Assembly: GCA_964622255.1 (NCBI GenBank)
Contig: CAZUPK010000065.1
Coordinates: 1-6,468, forward strand
DNA length: 6,468 nt
DNA from: SZUA-1377 sp964622255
GTDB taxonomy: Bacteria > Campylobacterota > Campylobacteria > Campylobacterales > QNZT01
Reading direction: 5' to 3'
The translations under genes and the position numbers were made by a program. The notes beneath the pieces are model-generated. The model saw only the letters and a list, made by a program, of their open reading frames with translations. It was not told the DNA's origin and made no database searches. Positions 5,586 through 6,468 of this stretch are shown one piece after another. Every line of letters begins with the position of its first letter. The stretch's first letter is position 1.

Positions 5586-6353
5586 TCACCTTCTTGATTG
5601 ATTATAATACTGCATTGCTCTTGGTAACAAAGCTTGTAGTCTTCTTATTCTATTTATATCGCTTGGGTGAGTAGAAGCAAACTCTGGTGGTTTTCTCATA
5701 TTTCTTGTTGCTTGCATCATCTTTTCCCAAAACTTTATAGCCTCTCTTGGATCATATCCGGCTTTTGCCATAAGATACAAACCTATCTCATCTGCTTCAT
5801 ATTCAAAACTTCTACTATATGGTAAAAATACTCCATAGTTTGCACTGATACCATAAACTTGATTTATGATATTTTGATACTTCACACCTGCTGCTTTTAT
5901 AATAAATTTCCTCCCCCAATCCCCCAACTGCATCATACTCATTCTCTCAGCACCATGTCTTGCTATCGCATGTGCTACCTCGTGAGCCATAACGGTTGCA
6001 AGTTGAGATTCATTATCGATTATTTTTAACAAACCTGTATAAACAAATACTTTTCCTCCGGGAAGACAAAAAGCATTTATCTCTTTACCATTTATAACAT
6101 GAAAACTCCATCTATAGTTTGGCTGATTTGCCACTCTCGCTATATTTTGCCCTACTCTTCTAACCATAGCATTTTGTTTTAAATCTCTGTTTATACTTGA
6201 TTTTCTAAGTATATCCTGCTCAGCTTTATACCCCATTTGCATCTCTTGAGTAGGGGAAATGAGTATAAGTTGCTGTCTGTTTGTATAAGGTGAATGTGTA
6301 CAGGCGGTTATAGTAAAAGCAAACAAAGCTGCTAAAAATATTTTAGGCATCAT
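5586..6353 (-). CDS. M48-family zinc metalloprotease lipoprotein (LoiP/YcaL/BepA type)
   Basis: Periplasmic zinc protease of 255 residues, the size of E. coli LoiP and YcaL. It probably degrades or helps fold envelope proteins. The N-terminus is a lipoprotein signal with lipobox I-T-A-C18; Thr rather than Asp follows the Cys, which suggests outer-membrane sorting. The catalytic site is HEVAH at 124-128 (H124 and H128 as ligands, E125 as base), with E184 and D188 of the EYEAD stretch giving the third ligand. The THPSD at 228-232 places H229 where BepA-type proteases carry an extra His near the zinc. INAFCLPGGKVFVYTGLL (92-109) is the usual substrate-strand region. There are no TPR repeats, unlike full-length BepA. 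Two ATGs are adjacent (6353 and 6350); GAGGAG lies 8 bases before the first, which I prefer. It is the first intact gene of the run leading into ubiE and cmoA. Confidence 0.92.
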   Translation of the reverse strand: MMPKIFLAALFAFTITACTHSPYTNRQQLILISPTQEMQMGYKAEQDILRKSSINRDLKQNAMVRRVGQNIARVANQPNYRWSFHVINGKEINAFCLPGGKVFVYTGLLKIIDNESQLATVMAHEVAHAIARHGAERMSMMQLGDWGRKFIIKAAGVKYQNIINQVYGISANYGVFLPYSRSFEYEADEIGLYLMAKAGYDPREAIKFWEKMMQATRNMRKPPEFASTHPSDINRIRRLQALLPRAMQYYNQSRR

Positions 6354-6406
6354 TACAACTACTCCTCAAACCTTATAAAATAAAATACAACAATATCTAA
6401 AAACCA

Positions 6407-6468
6407 CTACGATATGAAAAGATCTTTTTCCTTTTCCAAAATTTTAATATCTTTTTTAAGCTTTTTCA
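6407..6468 (-). CDS. Possible 3' end of an upstream gene (partial)
   Basis: One minus-strand frame is open from the window edge to a TAG at 6407-6409. It reads KKLKKDIKILEKEKDLFIS, a charged, heptad-like stretch that could be the C-terminal helix of a protein. Only 20 codons are visible and a second frame is also open across most of the region, so this is weak. No product can be named. The 53 bases up to the protease start hold a T-rich stretch and its GAGGAG ribosome-binding site but no obvious terminator. Confidence 0.35.
   Translation of the reverse strand, partial: KKLKKDIKILEKEKDLFIS

Overview
The window is AT-rich, and every gene I can support lies on the minus strand, so the reading order runs from high to low coordinates. 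The gene set points to a Campylobacterota (epsilonproteobacterial) genome: a UbiE-type methyltransferase next to a CmoA, T-rich TATAAT-type promoters without a clear -35, and a periplasmic molybdoenzyme of the polysulfide/thiosulfate reductase type. A sulfur-metabolising relative of Sulfurimonas, Arcobacter or Sulfurospirillum is likely. The genus is an inference; the class-level call is firmer.

Region 1 (6468 to 4160) is housekeeping. It starts with what may be the last codons of an upstream gene (about 6407-6468). Next come an M48 metalloprotease lipoprotein (6353-5586), ubiE/menG (5575-4868, TTG start) and cmoA (4867-4160). The last three are packed with gaps of 10 and 0 bases, so they probably form one operon covering envelope protein quality control, menaquinone methylation and tRNA wobble-uridine modification.

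Region 2 (about 4078 to 3502) is a decayed mobile element. A transposase fragment resembling the IS1634 family (DUF4277-type N-terminal domain followed by the start of the catalytic domain) is broken by two +1 frameshifts and cut short at both ends. It is enclosed by matching inverted repeats (25 of 30 positions identical, and all five differences are transitions). It looks like a non-autonomous, internally deleted IS derivative.

Region 3 (3460 to 564) is a two-gene respiratory unit with a 4-base ATGA overlap. It encodes a Tat-exported molybdopterin catalytic subunit of the PsrA/PhsA type and a four-cluster ferredoxin subunit of the PsrB/PhsB type. No membrane anchor (PsrC/NrfD) is present in the window. 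Two details stand out. The ferredoxin subunit has Ala instead of Cys at position 100, the site that is naturally Trp in NarH and was mutated in DmsB to give a [3Fe-4S] cluster. The catalytic subunit has no visible Shine-Dalgarno sequence, and a TATAAT box sits 8 bases before its ATG, which suggests a leaderless transcript.

Region 4 (563 to 1) holds a 176-base regulatory gap containing three copies of one 10-mer, a small secreted protein (387-73) that looks like a c-type cytochrome but lacks CXXCH, and a clear rho-independent terminator (26-59). I found no CRISPR array, tRNA or rRNA. The most interesting points are the altered Fe-S cluster site, the anchor-less AB enzyme with its heme-less secreted neighbour, the leaderless start beside the IS remnant, and the IS derivative itself.
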